NCBI GenBank assembly: GCA_038530575.1
Contig: JBCBCP010000011.1
Location: 1 to 64,000, forward strand
DNA: 64,000 nt
Direction of reading: 5' to 3'
Origin: JBCBCP01 sp038530575
Lineage (GTDB): Bacteria; Pseudomonadota; Alphaproteobacteria; Rhodobacterales; Rhodobacteraceae
How positions within the stretch are numbered: position 1 is the first letter of the stretch; every line of letters starts with the position of its first letter. The notes beneath the pieces were generated by a model. It was not told the origin of the DNA. It ran no database searches and worked only from the letters and a program-made list of their open reading frames with translations. Of the stretch, positions 8,684 through 17,387 are shown in pieces. The position numbers and the translations under genes were made by a program.

Positions 8684-9565
8684 ATGTCGATGACAGGCTT
8701 TGCCTCTGCTACGGGGGCGCTGGGCCCCTGGAGCTGGAGCGCCGAGCTGCGCAGCGTGAACGGCAAAGGTCTGGATTTGCGCGTGCGGGCGCCTGATTGG
8801 GTCGAAGGGCTGGAACATGGGCTGCGCGCGGCCCTTTCGGCCAAGATCAAACGCGGCAACGTTACGCTGAACGTGCGCGTGAGCCGGGAGGAAGGGGCGG
8901 CGACGACTGCCGTTGCCCCGGCCCAGCTGGAGGCCGTTCTCTCGGCAATTTCGGATATTGAAGCGGCCGCGATGGATAAGGGCGTTTCGCTTGCGCCGAG
9001 TACGGCGACCCAGATTGCTGGCCTGCGCGGCGTGTTGGAAACCTCGACCGAGGCCGAAGACACGACAGGCCTCCGCGCAGCGCTGCTGGCCGATGCAGAG
9101 GCTCTCTTAACTGCGTTCAGCGATATGCGCGCCCGCGAAGGCACTGCGTTGGCCGAAGTGTTGGCAGATCAACTGAACAAAGTTGAAGAAACGCTGGCCC
9201 GCGCGTCGACCGCTGCCGCGGCACGTGCCCCGCGCATGGAAGAGACGCTCAAGCGCAACCTCGCGCGGGTCCTTGAGGGGGCCGATGCCGATCCTGACCG
9301 CATCGCGCAGGAATTGGCGCTGATCGCTACGCGCGCGGATGTCACCGAAGAAATTGACCGGCTGCGCACGCATATCGGCGCCGCGCGCGATCTGATCGGG
9401 GCGGGGGGCGCCGTGGGTCGCAAGCTGGACTTTTTGATGCAGGAGTTCATGCGCGAAGCGAATACGCTGTGTTCCAAGGCGCAGGATTCGCACCTGACGC
9501 AAGCGGGCCTCGACCTCAAGGTGCTGATCGACCAGATGCGGGAGCAAGTGCAGAATGTCGAATAG
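8684..9565 (+). CDS. YicC family protein (putative endoribonuclease)
   Basis: The product begins MSMTGFASATG, the hallmark N-terminus of YicC, followed by SVNGKGLDLRVRAP and ending DLKVLIDQMREQVQNVE, also diagnostic. Family members are hexameric endoribonucleases reported to act on small RNAs. The start at 8684 matches the family N-terminus, though no strong ribosome-binding site is visible; ATG 8654 and GTG 8606 lie in frame upstream. It overlaps gmk by 11 bases, the usual yicC-gmk pairing in this phylum. Confidence 0.92.
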   Translation: MSMTGFASATGALGPWSWSAELRSVNGKGLDLRVRAPDWVEGLEHGLRAALSAKIKRGNVTLNVRVSREEGAATTAVAPAQLEAVLSAISDIEAAAMDKGVSLAPSTATQIAGLRGVLETSTEAEDTTGLRAALLADAEALLTAFSDMRAREGTALAEVLADQLNKVEETLARASTAAAARAPRMEETLKRNLARVLEGADADPDRIAQELALIATRADVTEEIDRLRTHIGAARDLIGAGGAVGRKLDFLMQEFMREANTLCSKAQDSHLTQAGLDLKVLIDQMREQVQNVE

Positions 9566-10196
9566 ACGAGGCCTTTTGATTATCCTGTCGTCCCCGTCCG
9601 GTGCGGGCAAGTCCACGCTGGCTGGGCGATTGCGCGACTGGGATCGGTCGATCAGCTTTTCGGTCTCTGCGACCACACGCGCCCCGCGCGAGGGCGAGGT
9701 AGACGGGCAGGATTACGTCTTTACCGATGAGGCAGGCTTTAAGGCTATGGTCGCGCGAGGCGACATGCTGGAGCATGCGCACGTCTTCGGCAATTCCTAC
9801 GGCTCGCCCAAGGCGCCTGTGGCCGAGGCCATCGAAGCCGGGCGAGATGTGCTTTTCGATATCGACTGGCAGGGCGCGCAACAGATCCGCAATTCCACAC
9901 TTGGCATGCACGCGCTGTCGATCTTTTTGCTGCCACCCTCCATCACCGAACTGCACCGACGCCTTGTCTCCCGTGCCAAGGATAGTGCGGATACCATCAC
10001 CAAGCGGATGCGCAAAAGCTGGGACGAGATCAGCCACTGGGACGCCTATGACTATGTTCTGGTGAACGACGATCTGGACCAGACCGAAGCACAGCTGCGC
10101 ACCATAATCGCGGCTACCCGCCTGCGCCGTTTGCAGCAGCCTGACCTCACAGCACACGTGCAGACCTTGCAGGCTCAATTCGAGGAGTTGCCATGA
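9555..10196 (+). CDS. gmk: Guanylate kinase
   Basis: The enzyme phosphorylates GMP to GDP with ATP in the cytoplasm. It has the P-loop SSPSGAGKSTL at residues ~12-22, then the GMP-binding SVSATTRAPREGEVDGQDYVF, and the DIDWQGAQQIR motif. Its 213 residues match the family. It is translationally coupled to yicC in front and to the carbonic-anhydrase-like gene behind (ATGA). Confidence 0.97.
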   Translation: MSNRRGLLIILSSPSGAGKSTLAGRLRDWDRSISFSVSATTRAPREGEVDGQDYVFTDEAGFKAMVARGDMLEHAHVFGNSYGSPKAPVAEAIEAGRDVLFDIDWQGAQQIRNSTLGMHALSIFLLPPSITELHRRLVSRAKDSADTITKRMRKSWDEISHWDAYDYVLVNDDLDQTEAQLRTIIAATRLRRLQQPDLTAHVQTLQAQFEELP

Positions 10197-10714
10197 CCCT
10201 TTATGCTCTTGGGGACCATGCCCCTGTCGTCGCTCCAGACACCTGGATCGCGCCAGATGCAAATCTGATTGGACAAGTCGTCGTCGAAGACGGTGCGTCG
10301 GTCTGGTTCGGCTGTACCATCCGCGCCGATCACGAGGAAATCCGCATTGGTCGTGGGAGTAATGTTCAGGAAAACTGTGTCATGCACATCGACGACGGCT
10401 TTCCCCTGACAATCGGCGAGAATTGCACGATTGGTCATAAGGTCATGCTGCATGGCTGCACCATCGGCGATGGTTCATTGATCGGCATGGGGGCGACGGT
10501 GCTGAATGGTGCGAAGATCGGCAAGGGCTGCCTGATCGGGGCGGGGGCGCTGATCACCGAGAACAAGGAAATCCCGGACGGTTCCATGGTGCTTGGCAGC
10601 CCCGGCAAGGTGGTCCGTGAACTTGATGGGCCGCGCCAACAGATGCTGATCGCCTCCGCGCTGCATTATCAGGAAAACATGCGCCGGTTTCGCGCAAACA
10701 TGCGGGCGATCTGA
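10193..10714 (+). CDS. Gamma-carbonic anhydrase family protein
   Basis: The product is a left-handed beta-helix of hexapeptide repeats, 173 residues, of the PaaY/YrdA/gamma-CA group. It has the conserved WFGCTIRADHEEIRIG start, and the three metal-ligand histidines in NCVMHID and IGHKVMLHGC. It could interconvert CO2 and bicarbonate or be a non-catalytic trimeric relative; the sequence alone does not decide. It overlaps gmk by 4 bases and abuts the next gene by one base (TGATG). Confidence 0.92.
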   Translation: MTLYALGDHAPVVAPDTWIAPDANLIGQVVVEDGASVWFGCTIRADHEEIRIGRGSNVQENCVMHIDDGFPLTIGENCTIGHKVMLHGCTIGDGSLIGMGATVLNGAKIGKGCLIGAGALITENKEIPDGSMVLGSPGKVVRELDGPRQQMLIASALHYQENMRRFRANMRAI

Positions 10715-11037
10715 TGCCGCATGCGCGTCTTGAATATAGCGCGGGCCTTTCGGTGGATGCCCCGGCCATTCTTGCAGCTGTTGAAGCTGTGTTGCAGGCG
10801 CGTGATCCGGGATCGGGAGACTGCAAGGGCCGTGCCTATCCCGCGGAAGACGCCCATCACAACAGTGTCTTTGTCGAGGTCTCGATGCTGCCCAAGGCAC
10901 ACCGGGACAGCGTGTGGTGCGACGGCTTGCGCGATGAACTTGTGGCCGCGCTGACCCCTTTGGTGCCGCGACCCAGCTGGTTGTCGATTGACCTTCGGTT
11001 TTCTGGCCCACACTACCATACGGAGATGCTGACATGA
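10714..11037 (+). CDS. 5-carboxymethyl-2-hydroxymuconate isomerase-like protein
   Basis: The product is a small tautomerase-superfamily protein of 107 residues. It starts MPHARLEYSA, which keeps the catalytic N-terminal Pro (Pro1 after Met removal) and the following strand of CHMI. It ends in an LDLRF/YHTE-like segment typical of the family. No other homoprotocatechuate (hpa) gene is nearby, so the physiological substrate is probably something else. It is coupled to both neighbours (TGATG in front, ATGA behind). Confidence 0.75.
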   Translation: MPHARLEYSAGLSVDAPAILAAVEAVLQARDPGSGDCKGRAYPAEDAHHNSVFVEVSMLPKAHRDSVWCDGLRDELVAALTPLVPRPSWLSIDLRFSGPHYHTEMLT

Positions 11038-12218
11038 GCCGCAACGATGATGGAACGCTGATCCGTCCTGTGCCGCTCCCGGGTTCGGCGTCACGCCCCG
11101 TTGTGACGCCGCTGACGCCATCGGTTGTTTATGCCTCCGAAACGCCCGACATGCTGGACGACCAGTACGAGGGGCGGCTGTCGGGCTATACCTATAGCCG
11201 CGAGGGGCATCCGAATGGTGATGTCGTCGCAAAGCTGATCGACCGGATGGAGGGCGCACCGCAGCCCGGTATCGTGTCCAGCTCGGGGATGGGCGCGGTC
11301 TCGTCTGTGCTGCTGGGCCTTTGCGCGGCGGGGGATCATGTTGTTGGCGGCAACCAGCTTTATGGCCGGAGCCTGCGCATGATGGCCGAAGACCTCCCGC
11401 GCCTGGGGATAGAGACGACCCTGGCTGACCCGACGGATGCTGCCGCGATCAAGGCCGCGTTGCGCCCAAACACGCGGTTGATCCTGATCGAAGTAGTGTC
11501 GAACCCAACCTTGCGCGTGGCAGACCTGCAGGGCATTGCCACGGTGGCGCGCGAGGCGGGCGTTCTTTTGGTGGTCGACAACACCTTTACCACTCCTCGT
11601 GCGATCCGCCCGTTCGAGCATGGCGCGGACATCGTGATCCATTCGATCACCAAGCTGCTGGCGGGCCATTCGGACGTGATGATGGGCTGGGTAGCCGCGC
11701 GCGATGCGGCGCTCAACGACCGGCTACGGGTATTCACGGTGACGGCCGGAATGTCTGCGAGCCCCTTTGATGCGTGGCTCGCCGAACGTGGAATGCTGTC
11801 CTTCGATTTGCGATTTGATCGCGCGCAGGCCACGGCGTCGCACCTTGCGGAACATCTGGGTGCGCTGCCTGGGGTGACGCGCGTTCTCTATCTTGGCCTT
11901 GAAAGCCACCCTGATCACGCGCGCGCGCAAGAGCTGCTGTCAAGCGCGTGCAACATGGTTAGTTTCGAGATGGAAGGCGGCCGCGCCGCGGCAAATGCTT
12001 TTGCCGCTTCAGCGTCAGAGCTTAGCTTTGCGCCGACCCTCGGCGATGTTGGAACAACGCTGTCTCACCCGGCCTCGTCCTCGCACCGGGCGCTGACGCC
12101 TGAAAAACGAGCCGAACTGGGCATGTCCGAGGGGTTCTTCCGCGTTTCTGTTGGCCTTGAAGACCCCGACGCCCTTTGCGCCGTTTTTTCACGCGCTGTC
12201 GCGGCGGCGCAGGGCTAG
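11034..12218 (+). CDS. Cys/Met metabolism PLP-dependent enzyme (cystathionine gamma-synthase/lyase family)
   Basis: The 394-residue product is a fold type I trans-sulfuration enzyme. It shows the YSREGHPN motif, VSSSGMGAVSSVL around the cofactor phosphate, LIEVVSNPTL, VVDNTFTTP and the Schiff-base Lys in HSITKLLAGHSDV. The C-terminus has TLGDVGTTLSHPASSSH. The family includes gamma-synthases, gamma-lyases and O-acetylhomoserine sulfhydrylases; I cannot separate them here. It follows the CHMI-like gene with a 4-base overlap and is followed directly by phoR. Confidence 0.9.
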   Translation: MSRNDDGTLIRPVPLPGSASRPVVTPLTPSVVYASETPDMLDDQYEGRLSGYTYSREGHPNGDVVAKLIDRMEGAPQPGIVSSSGMGAVSSVLLGLCAAGDHVVGGNQLYGRSLRMMAEDLPRLGIETTLADPTDAAAIKAALRPNTRLILIEVVSNPTLRVADLQGIATVAREAGVLLVVDNTFTTPRAIRPFEHGADIVIHSITKLLAGHSDVMMGWVAARDAALNDRLRVFTVTAGMSASPFDAWLAERGMLSFDLRFDRAQATASHLAEHLGALPGVTRVLYLGLESHPDHARAQELLSSACNMVSFEMEGGRAAANAFAASASELSFAPTLGDVGTTLSHPASSSHRALTPEKRAELGMSEGFFRVSVGLEDPDALCAVFSRAVAAAQG

Positions 12219-12222
12219 AGCG

Positions 12223-13275
12223 ATGAGCGACGCGGCGGTGAAGGCCTTGCTGGATGCGGTGCCTTTACCGGCACTAGCCATCGATGCAACCGAACGAATC
12301 TGCGCTGCCAACACCGAGGCTCTGACGCTCTTGGGGCAAGGCATCATCGCGCGGAACTATGTCGCCATGATACGGCAGCCTGCCCTGCTTGATGCGGTGG
12401 AAGCCGTGCTGCGGGAAGGGCGGGCGCGGCGGGCGCCTTATCTGTCGAATGACGGCGCAAACGACATTACCTACACCGTGTCGTGCCGAAGGGCCGAGGC
12501 GTTGAAGGTTATTGTGCTGGTGTTTGAGGACGTCACCCACCTGCAGCAGGCCGAGCAGATGAGGCGCGACTTTGTCGCCAACGTGAGCCATGAACTCCGC
12601 ACGCCATTGACGGCCGTGATGGGGTTCATCGAAACACTACGGGGTCCGGCACGCAGCGACCCGCAGGCCCAGTCGCGATTTCTGGACATCATGCAGAGCG
12701 AGGCGGAGCGTATGAACCGTCTTGTTGGGGACTTGCTGTCGCTAAGTCGTGTCGAGGGAGAGGAACGAGTTCGCCCGACGGAGCGTATCGACTTGCGGGC
12801 GCAGCTTGACAGCACATTGCGCTCGCTAGGTCCTTTGGCCAAGGAAGCGGGGGTGGAGATCAAGCCACAACTGGGCGCGGATGCTGTCCACATGATTGGC
12901 GATCCAGACCAACTGCGCCAAGTGTTCACAAACTTGGTCGAGAACGCGATCAAGTACGGCGCCACGGGCGGGGAGGTCACGGTGCGGGTAACGCGACTTG
13001 ACCGGGACCCAGCGCTGCGTGGGCCGGGTGCGCGTGTCCAAGTGATTGACAAGGGGCCAGGAATCGATCCCGTGCATCTTCCGCGCCTGACAGAACGATT
13101 TTACCGAGCCGACAACCACCGTAGCCGCGCCTTGGGTGGTACCGGCCTTGGTCTCGCGATTGTCAAGCACATCATCAATAGGCATCGGGGCCGCCTGCGA
13201 GTCGAATCTTCGCTTGGCAAGGGCGCTATTTTTACCGTGATTCTACCAATTACTGAACCGTCGGTTGATATCTAG
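12223..13275 (+). CDS. phoR: Phosphate regulon sensor histidine kinase PhoR (soluble form)
   Basis: The product has 350 residues. An N-terminal PAS-like domain (about 1-110) is followed by the dimerisation/H-box RRDFVANVSHELRTPL with phospho-acceptor His123, and by an HATPase domain (LVENAIKYG, DKGPGID, GGTGLGLAIVKHI). It should phosphorylate PhoB encoded at 18.9 kb when phosphate is low. No membrane segment is visible, unlike E. coli PhoR, so it presumably senses through PstB/PhoU or peripheral attachment. The ATG at 12223 lies just after the previous stop. Genes downstream are all phosphate genes. Confidence 0.93.
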   Translation: MSDAAVKALLDAVPLPALAIDATERICAANTEALTLLGQGIIARNYVAMIRQPALLDAVEAVLREGRARRAPYLSNDGANDITYTVSCRRAEALKVIVLVFEDVTHLQQAEQMRRDFVANVSHELRTPLTAVMGFIETLRGPARSDPQAQSRFLDIMQSEAERMNRLVGDLLSLSRVEGEERVRPTERIDLRAQLDSTLRSLGPLAKEAGVEIKPQLGADAVHMIGDPDQLRQVFTNLVENAIKYGATGGEVTVRVTRLDRDPALRGPGARVQVIDKGPGIDPVHLPRLTERFYRADNHRSRALGGTGLGLAIVKHIINRHRGRLRVESSLGKGAIFTVILPITEPSVDI

Positions 13276-13324
13276 AGCGCTGAAAACGAAAGAAAAAATA
13301 AAATTTGTCTAGAGAATATGCGGT

Positions 13325-13352
13325 CGTCATAAAACCGTTACACACCTGTCAC
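13325..13352 (+). promoter_or_regulatory. Pho box array ahead of pstS
   Basis: Three half-sites, CGTCAT (13325), CGTTAC (13336) and TGTCAC (13347), lie exactly 11 bases apart in one orientation with A-rich spacers. This matches the tandem TGTCAY-like Pho box bound by PhoB. It is 77 bases upstream of the pstS ATG and should drive the pst operon under phosphate starvation. Confidence 0.85.
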
Positions 13353-13428
13353 AAAAGCATCGCGTGCACGGCCTAGACGTGCCGCCGAGGTCCTCACGGG
13401 GGGATCGAACTAAATGACAGGAGACATC

Positions 13429-14469
13429 ATGTCCTTCACCAAGACCGCCGCATCCGCGCTGGCGATCGCAGCTATGGCTGCCACCACCGCATCCGCACGT
13501 GACCAGGTCAGCGTTGCTGGCTCGTCCACCGTGCTGCCCTACGCTTCGATCGTTGCCGAAGCATTTGGCGAGAACACCAACTTCCCGACGCCGACCGTTG
13601 AGTCCGGCGGTTCGTCCTCGGGCCTGAAGCGCTTCTGTGAAGGCGTTGGCGCCGACACGATCGACGTGGCCAACGCGTCGCGCAAGATCAAGGACAAAGA
13701 AGTTGCTGCTTGTGCCGCAAACGGCGTGACAGACATCATCGAAGTTCGCATCGGCTATGACGGCATCGTCTTCGCCAGCCAGATCGACGGCCCCGCGTTC
13801 ACCGCGTTCCAGCCGGCCGACATCTTCAACGCTCTGGGCGCCAAGGTGCTCGTGGACGGTCAGATCGTCGACAACCCGCACAGCCAGTGGGCCGACTTCA
13901 ACTCCGCGCTGCCCGCGGCAGACATCGCAGCCTTCATCCCGGGCACCAAGCACGGTACCCGCGAAGTCTTCGAAGAGAAGGTCATGATCGCAGGCTGTGA
14001 GGCCACCGGCGCCATGCAGGCGATGATGGACGCAGGCATGTCCGAGGACGACGCCGAGGACGCATGCATCGCGGTCCGCACCGACGGTCGTTCGGTCGAC
14101 ATCGACGGCGACTACACCGAGACGCTGGCTTCCATCGACGCCAACCCGAACGGCATCGGCATCTTCGGCCTTGCGTTCTACGAGAACAACACCGACAAGC
14201 TGAAGGTCGCGACCATGGGCGGCGTTGAGCCCAAGACCGAGACCATCGCCTCCGGCGAGTACCCGGTGTCCCGTCCGCTGTACTTCTACGTCAAGAAGGC
14301 ACACATCGGCGTCATCCCGGGCCTGAAAGAGTACGCACAGTTCTTCACCGCGACCGAAGTTGCTGGCCCGTCCGGCCCGCTCGCAGCCTACGGCCTCGTT
14401 GCCGACCCGGAGCTGAGCAAGACCCAGGCGGCGATCGCAGCTGAAGAGACCATGGGCGGCAACTCGTAA
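13429..14469 (+). CDS. pstS: Phosphate ABC transporter substrate-binding protein PstS
   Basis: This is the periplasmic phosphate-binding protein, 346 residues. It has a signal peptide (MSFTKTAASALAIAAMAATTASA), the phosphate loop VAGSSTVLPY, ESGGSSSGLKRFC and PGTKHGTREVFEEK. The ATG at 13429 is preceded by ACAGGAGA. The in-frame ATG at 13414 lies too close to that site. A Pho box precedes it and a strong hairpin with a T-rich tail separates it from pstC, which should make pstS the most abundant product of the operon. Confidence 0.97.
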   Translation: MSFTKTAASALAIAAMAATTASARDQVSVAGSSTVLPYASIVAEAFGENTNFPTPTVESGGSSSGLKRFCEGVGADTIDVANASRKIKDKEVAACAANGVTDIIEVRIGYDGIVFASQIDGPAFTAFQPADIFNALGAKVLVDGQIVDNPHSQWADFNSALPAADIAAFIPGTKHGTREVFEEKVMIAGCEATGAMQAMMDAGMSEDDAEDACIAVRTDGRSVDIDGDYTETLASIDANPNGIGIFGLAFYENNTDKLKVATMGGVEPKTETIASGEYPVSRPLYFYVKKAHIGVIPGLKEYAQFFTATEVAGPSGPLAAYGLVADPELSKTQAAIAAEETMGGNS

Positions 14470-14494
14470 TCGAGCCTGCTCGCTGACCAAACAA

Positions 14495-14530
14495 GGGGCG
14501 GGCAGGGCACTCTGCCCGCCCCTTTCTTTT
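14495..14530 (+). terminator. Terminator/attenuator between pstS and pstC
   Basis: An 11-bp perfect stem GGGGCGGGCAG / CTGCCCGCCCC with a 6-base loop is followed by TTTCTTTT. It has the form of a Rho-independent terminator but sits inside the operon, so partial read-through into pstC is likely. Confidence 0.8.
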
Positions 14531-14553
14531 CCTGACCTTTATCAGGCGCTGCC

Positions 14554-16047
14554 ATGACCATTTCCCTCCTTCTGCTGATCATCCTCGGGCTGTCCTTTGC
14601 GGGCTATATTCTGGGGCGCCAGCGCGCCATGGCGAGCGCGGGCGGGGACGCGCAAGCGCTTCATTCCCGCCCGAAATATTACGGCTGGCATGTGTCCATC
14701 CTGACCGCGGCGCCGGCGCTGTTGGTTCTGGTGGCGGTTCTGCTGGTTCAGTTTCTTGCTGTGCCAGCCTCTGTCCTGCGCGGCATTCCCGAGGCTGAAA
14801 TCGAACGGGTGGGTTCGCAAGACCTTGTTATGACCCAGATCCAGGATCTGGCGGCGGGGATCGACACGGCGCTGGATCAGGGCGCCCTGACGCCTGAGCA
14901 GGCAAGCCGCATCCGCACCGAATTTACCGACATTCGCGCCCGCCTCGCCGAGGTTGGCGTGGCGCTTGGCTCTGACGTGACGCCCGCCGTGCTGCAAGGC
15001 GCGCAGGATTTTCGCGAACGCATGGCCGTCTGGGATTTCTGGCGCGGCATTGGCGTTTTGCTGATCGCGCTGGCCGGGCTGGGCTATGCGATGTCGCGCA
15101 CCAACAAGGATTTCCGCTCCCGCAATGTGGTCGAGCGGGCGATCCTTGTGCTGCTTATTGCGGCGGCGTCGCTGGCGATCCTCACGACCATCGGCATCGT
15201 TCTTTCCATGGTGTTCGAGACGCTGCGCTTCTTTGACAGCTATTCGGCGACGCGCTTCTTCTTCGGCGCTGAGTGGGCGCCTGACTTCCGCGGCAATTCC
15301 GAGCTTGGCATTCTGCCGCTGCTGTGGGGCACGCTTTATATCTCTGTTGTTGCGCTGATCGTGGCGGTGCCTGTCGGCCTTTTCGCGGCCATCTACCTCA
15401 GCGAATATGCCGGCCCGACCATGCGCGCCATCGCCAAGCCGCTGCTGGAGATCCTGGCGGGCATTCCGACCATTGTTTACGGCCTCTTTGCCCTGACCAC
15501 CTTTGGTCCGCTGCTGCTTGGCCTTTTCGGAAGTGGCGGAGCGCTGGGTGTGACGTGGATGGCCGATGGCCGGTCGGTGATCACGGCGGGCATCGTGATG
15601 GGCATCATGTTGATCCCCTTTGTCAGCTCGCTCTCGGACGACATCATCAACGCGGTGCCGCAAGCGATGCGCGATGGCTCGTATGGTCTGGGCGCGACGC
15701 AGTCGGAGACGGTGCGCCAGGTGATTCTGCCTGCAGCGCTGCCGGGCATCGTCGGCGCGGTTCTTCTTGCGGCGTCCCGCGCCATCGGTGAGACAATGAT
15801 CGTGGTGATGGGGGCAGGAGCGACCGCTGCGGTCTTCTACGAAAGCCCCGACCGGTACCTGAACCCGTTCGAGATCATGACGACGATCACCACCCGGATC
15901 GTCTCGCAGCTCACCGGTGATAGCGGGTTTAACTCGCCCGAGACGCTGGTTGCCTTCGCGCTTGGCCTCACGCTCTTCTGCCTGACGCTGCTTTTGAATG
16001 TCTACGCGCTTTATATCGTGCGCAAATACCAGGAACAGTACGTATGA
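14554..16047 (+). CDS. pstC: Phosphate ABC transporter permease PstC
   Basis: This is an inner-membrane permease of the Pst phosphate importer, 497 residues. E. coli PstC is about 320; the extra ~180 residues form an N-terminal hydrophobic segment plus a long hydrophilic loop (about residues 75-150), a form usual in alphaproteobacteria. The C-terminal half carries the membrane core (LGILPLLWGTLYIS, EILAGIPTIVYGLFAL) and the EAA-type ATPase contact DGSYGLGATQSETVRQVILPAALPG region. It overlaps pstA by 4 bases. Confidence 0.95.
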   Translation: MTISLLLLIILGLSFAGYILGRQRAMASAGGDAQALHSRPKYYGWHVSILTAAPALLVLVAVLLVQFLAVPASVLRGIPEAEIERVGSQDLVMTQIQDLAAGIDTALDQGALTPEQASRIRTEFTDIRARLAEVGVALGSDVTPAVLQGAQDFRERMAVWDFWRGIGVLLIALAGLGYAMSRTNKDFRSRNVVERAILVLLIAAASLAILTTIGIVLSMVFETLRFFDSYSATRFFFGAEWAPDFRGNSELGILPLLWGTLYISVVALIVAVPVGLFAAIYLSEYAGPTMRAIAKPLLEILAGIPTIVYGLFALTTFGPLLLGLFGSGGALGVTWMADGRSVITAGIVMGIMLIPFVSSLSDDIINAVPQAMRDGSYGLGATQSETVRQVILPAALPGIVGAVLLAASRAIGETMIVVMGAGATAAVFYESPDRYLNPFEIMTTITTRIVSQLTGDSGFNSPETLVAFALGLTLFCLTLLLNVYALYIVRKYQEQYV

Positions 16048-17375
16048 CCGACGCTGCCTCTCACACGTCGCTGGTCGCTCAGTCCGACCGGGTGCGCCGC
16101 CGCAACGCTGCCGAAAAGCGCTTTCGCGCTTACGGTCTGACAGCGATCTGTATCGGTCTCGCGATGCTGGTTTTCCTGATCTACACGATTGTCGGATCGG
16201 GCTGGAACGGGTTTTTCCAGACGCGCATCACGGTTCAGGTCGAGCTGGTGCAGGAAGAGATCGACGCCGCCGAAACGGGGTTCCTCAAAACCGCCGCCTA
16301 CCGCACGATCATCACCAAGAACCTGAAGCGGGAGCTGGCGGCGCGCGGCCTTGCCGAGGGCATTCCGGATGACGAGATCGAAGGACTGATTTCCCGCCGT
16401 GCGCCGGCGACACTGCGCGATTTCGCGCTCGCCAACCCGGACCGCATCGGCGAGACGGTCGAGTTCGACTTTCTCGCGCAGTCCTTCATCGACGGCTATT
16501 TCAAGAACCGCGTAAACCGCGATATCGCGGAGCGGTCGCGGAACGTGTCGGTTGTGCAGCTTGATCTGATCGATCAGATGCGCGACGCGGGCCTGGCGGC
16601 CAAGTCGTTCAACTGGGACTTCATCACTGGCAACGACGCTTCGGAATCCTCGCCGGAAGCGGCAGGCTATGGTCCTGCGATCCTCGGCTCCCTTGCGATG
16701 ATGATCGTTGTCGCCGTGCTGGCGATTTCGGTCGGCGTTGCGGCGTCGATCTTTCTGGAGGAATTCGCGCCAAAGAATCGGATCACGGACCTGATCGAGG
16801 TGAATATCTCGAACCTCGCGGCGGTGCCGTCCATCGTGTTCGGCATCCTGGGCCTTGCGGTCTTTATCAACTATCTCGGGCCGCTGTCGGGCACGGATTG
16901 GCTCAAGAACAACTCGGCCTTTGTGGGCGGGCTGGTCCTGTCGCTGATGACCTTGCCGACCATCATCATCTCGACCCGCGCGTCGCTCAAGGCGGTGCCG
17001 CAGTCGATCCGTGATGCGGCGCTGGGGGTCGGGGCCTCGAAGATGCAGACGGTGTTCCATCATGTCCTGCCACTGGCTGCGCCGGGTATCCTGACCGGAT
17101 CGATCATTGGTCTTGCGCAGGCGCTTGGCGAATCCGCGCCGCTTCTGCTGGTGGGCCTTGTCCTTGCGCAGGGTGCCGCGGCGCCGGAATCCATTGGCGA
17201 TTTCTTTGGCGGCCCGAACACCGCGATGCCCGCCCAGATCTACCAGTGGTCGACCCGCGCCGACCCTGCCTTCTACGAACGGGCCTGGGGTGGTATCATC
17301 ATCCTGCTAATTTTCCTCGTGACGATGAACACGCTGGCCGTGCTGCTGCGGCGCCGGTTCGAACGTCGCTGGTAA
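16044..17375 (+). CDS. pstA: Phosphate ABC transporter permease PstA
   Basis: This is the second Pst permease, 443 residues against roughly 300 in E. coli. The N-terminal ~200 residues are the extra domain (DUF3333 type) found in alphaproteobacterial PstA: one membrane segment near residue 40, then a periplasmic region with VELVQEEIDAAETGF. The core follows (ILGSLAMMIVVAVLAISVGVAA, NLAAVPSIVFGILGL) with the coupling loop IRDAALGVGASKMQTVFHHVLP. Its start overlaps the pstC stop (ATGA). Confidence 0.95.
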   Translation: MTDAASHTSLVAQSDRVRRRNAAEKRFRAYGLTAICIGLAMLVFLIYTIVGSGWNGFFQTRITVQVELVQEEIDAAETGFLKTAAYRTIITKNLKRELAARGLAEGIPDDEIEGLISRRAPATLRDFALANPDRIGETVEFDFLAQSFIDGYFKNRVNRDIAERSRNVSVVQLDLIDQMRDAGLAAKSFNWDFITGNDASESSPEAAGYGPAILGSLAMMIVVAVLAISVGVAASIFLEEFAPKNRITDLIEVNISNLAAVPSIVFGILGLAVFINYLGPLSGTDWLKNNSAFVGGLVLSLMTLPTIIISTRASLKAVPQSIRDAALGVGASKMQTVFHHVLPLAAPGILTGSIIGLAQALGESAPLLLVGLVLAQGAAAPESIGDFFGGPNTAMPAQIYQWSTRADPAFYERAWGGIIILLIFLVTMNTLAVLLRRRFERRW

Positions 17376-17387
17376 GGAGCCAGAACC

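Noticed and set aside
10714..11037. Part of a homoprotocatechuate degradation operon
   Set aside because: No other hpa genes are near; neighbours are gmk, a gamma-carbonic anhydrase and a PLP enzyme.
13414..13429. Upstream ATG as pstS start
   Set aside because: It would overlap the ribosome-binding site. The ATG at 13429 has AGGAGA at good spacing and begins the signal peptide.
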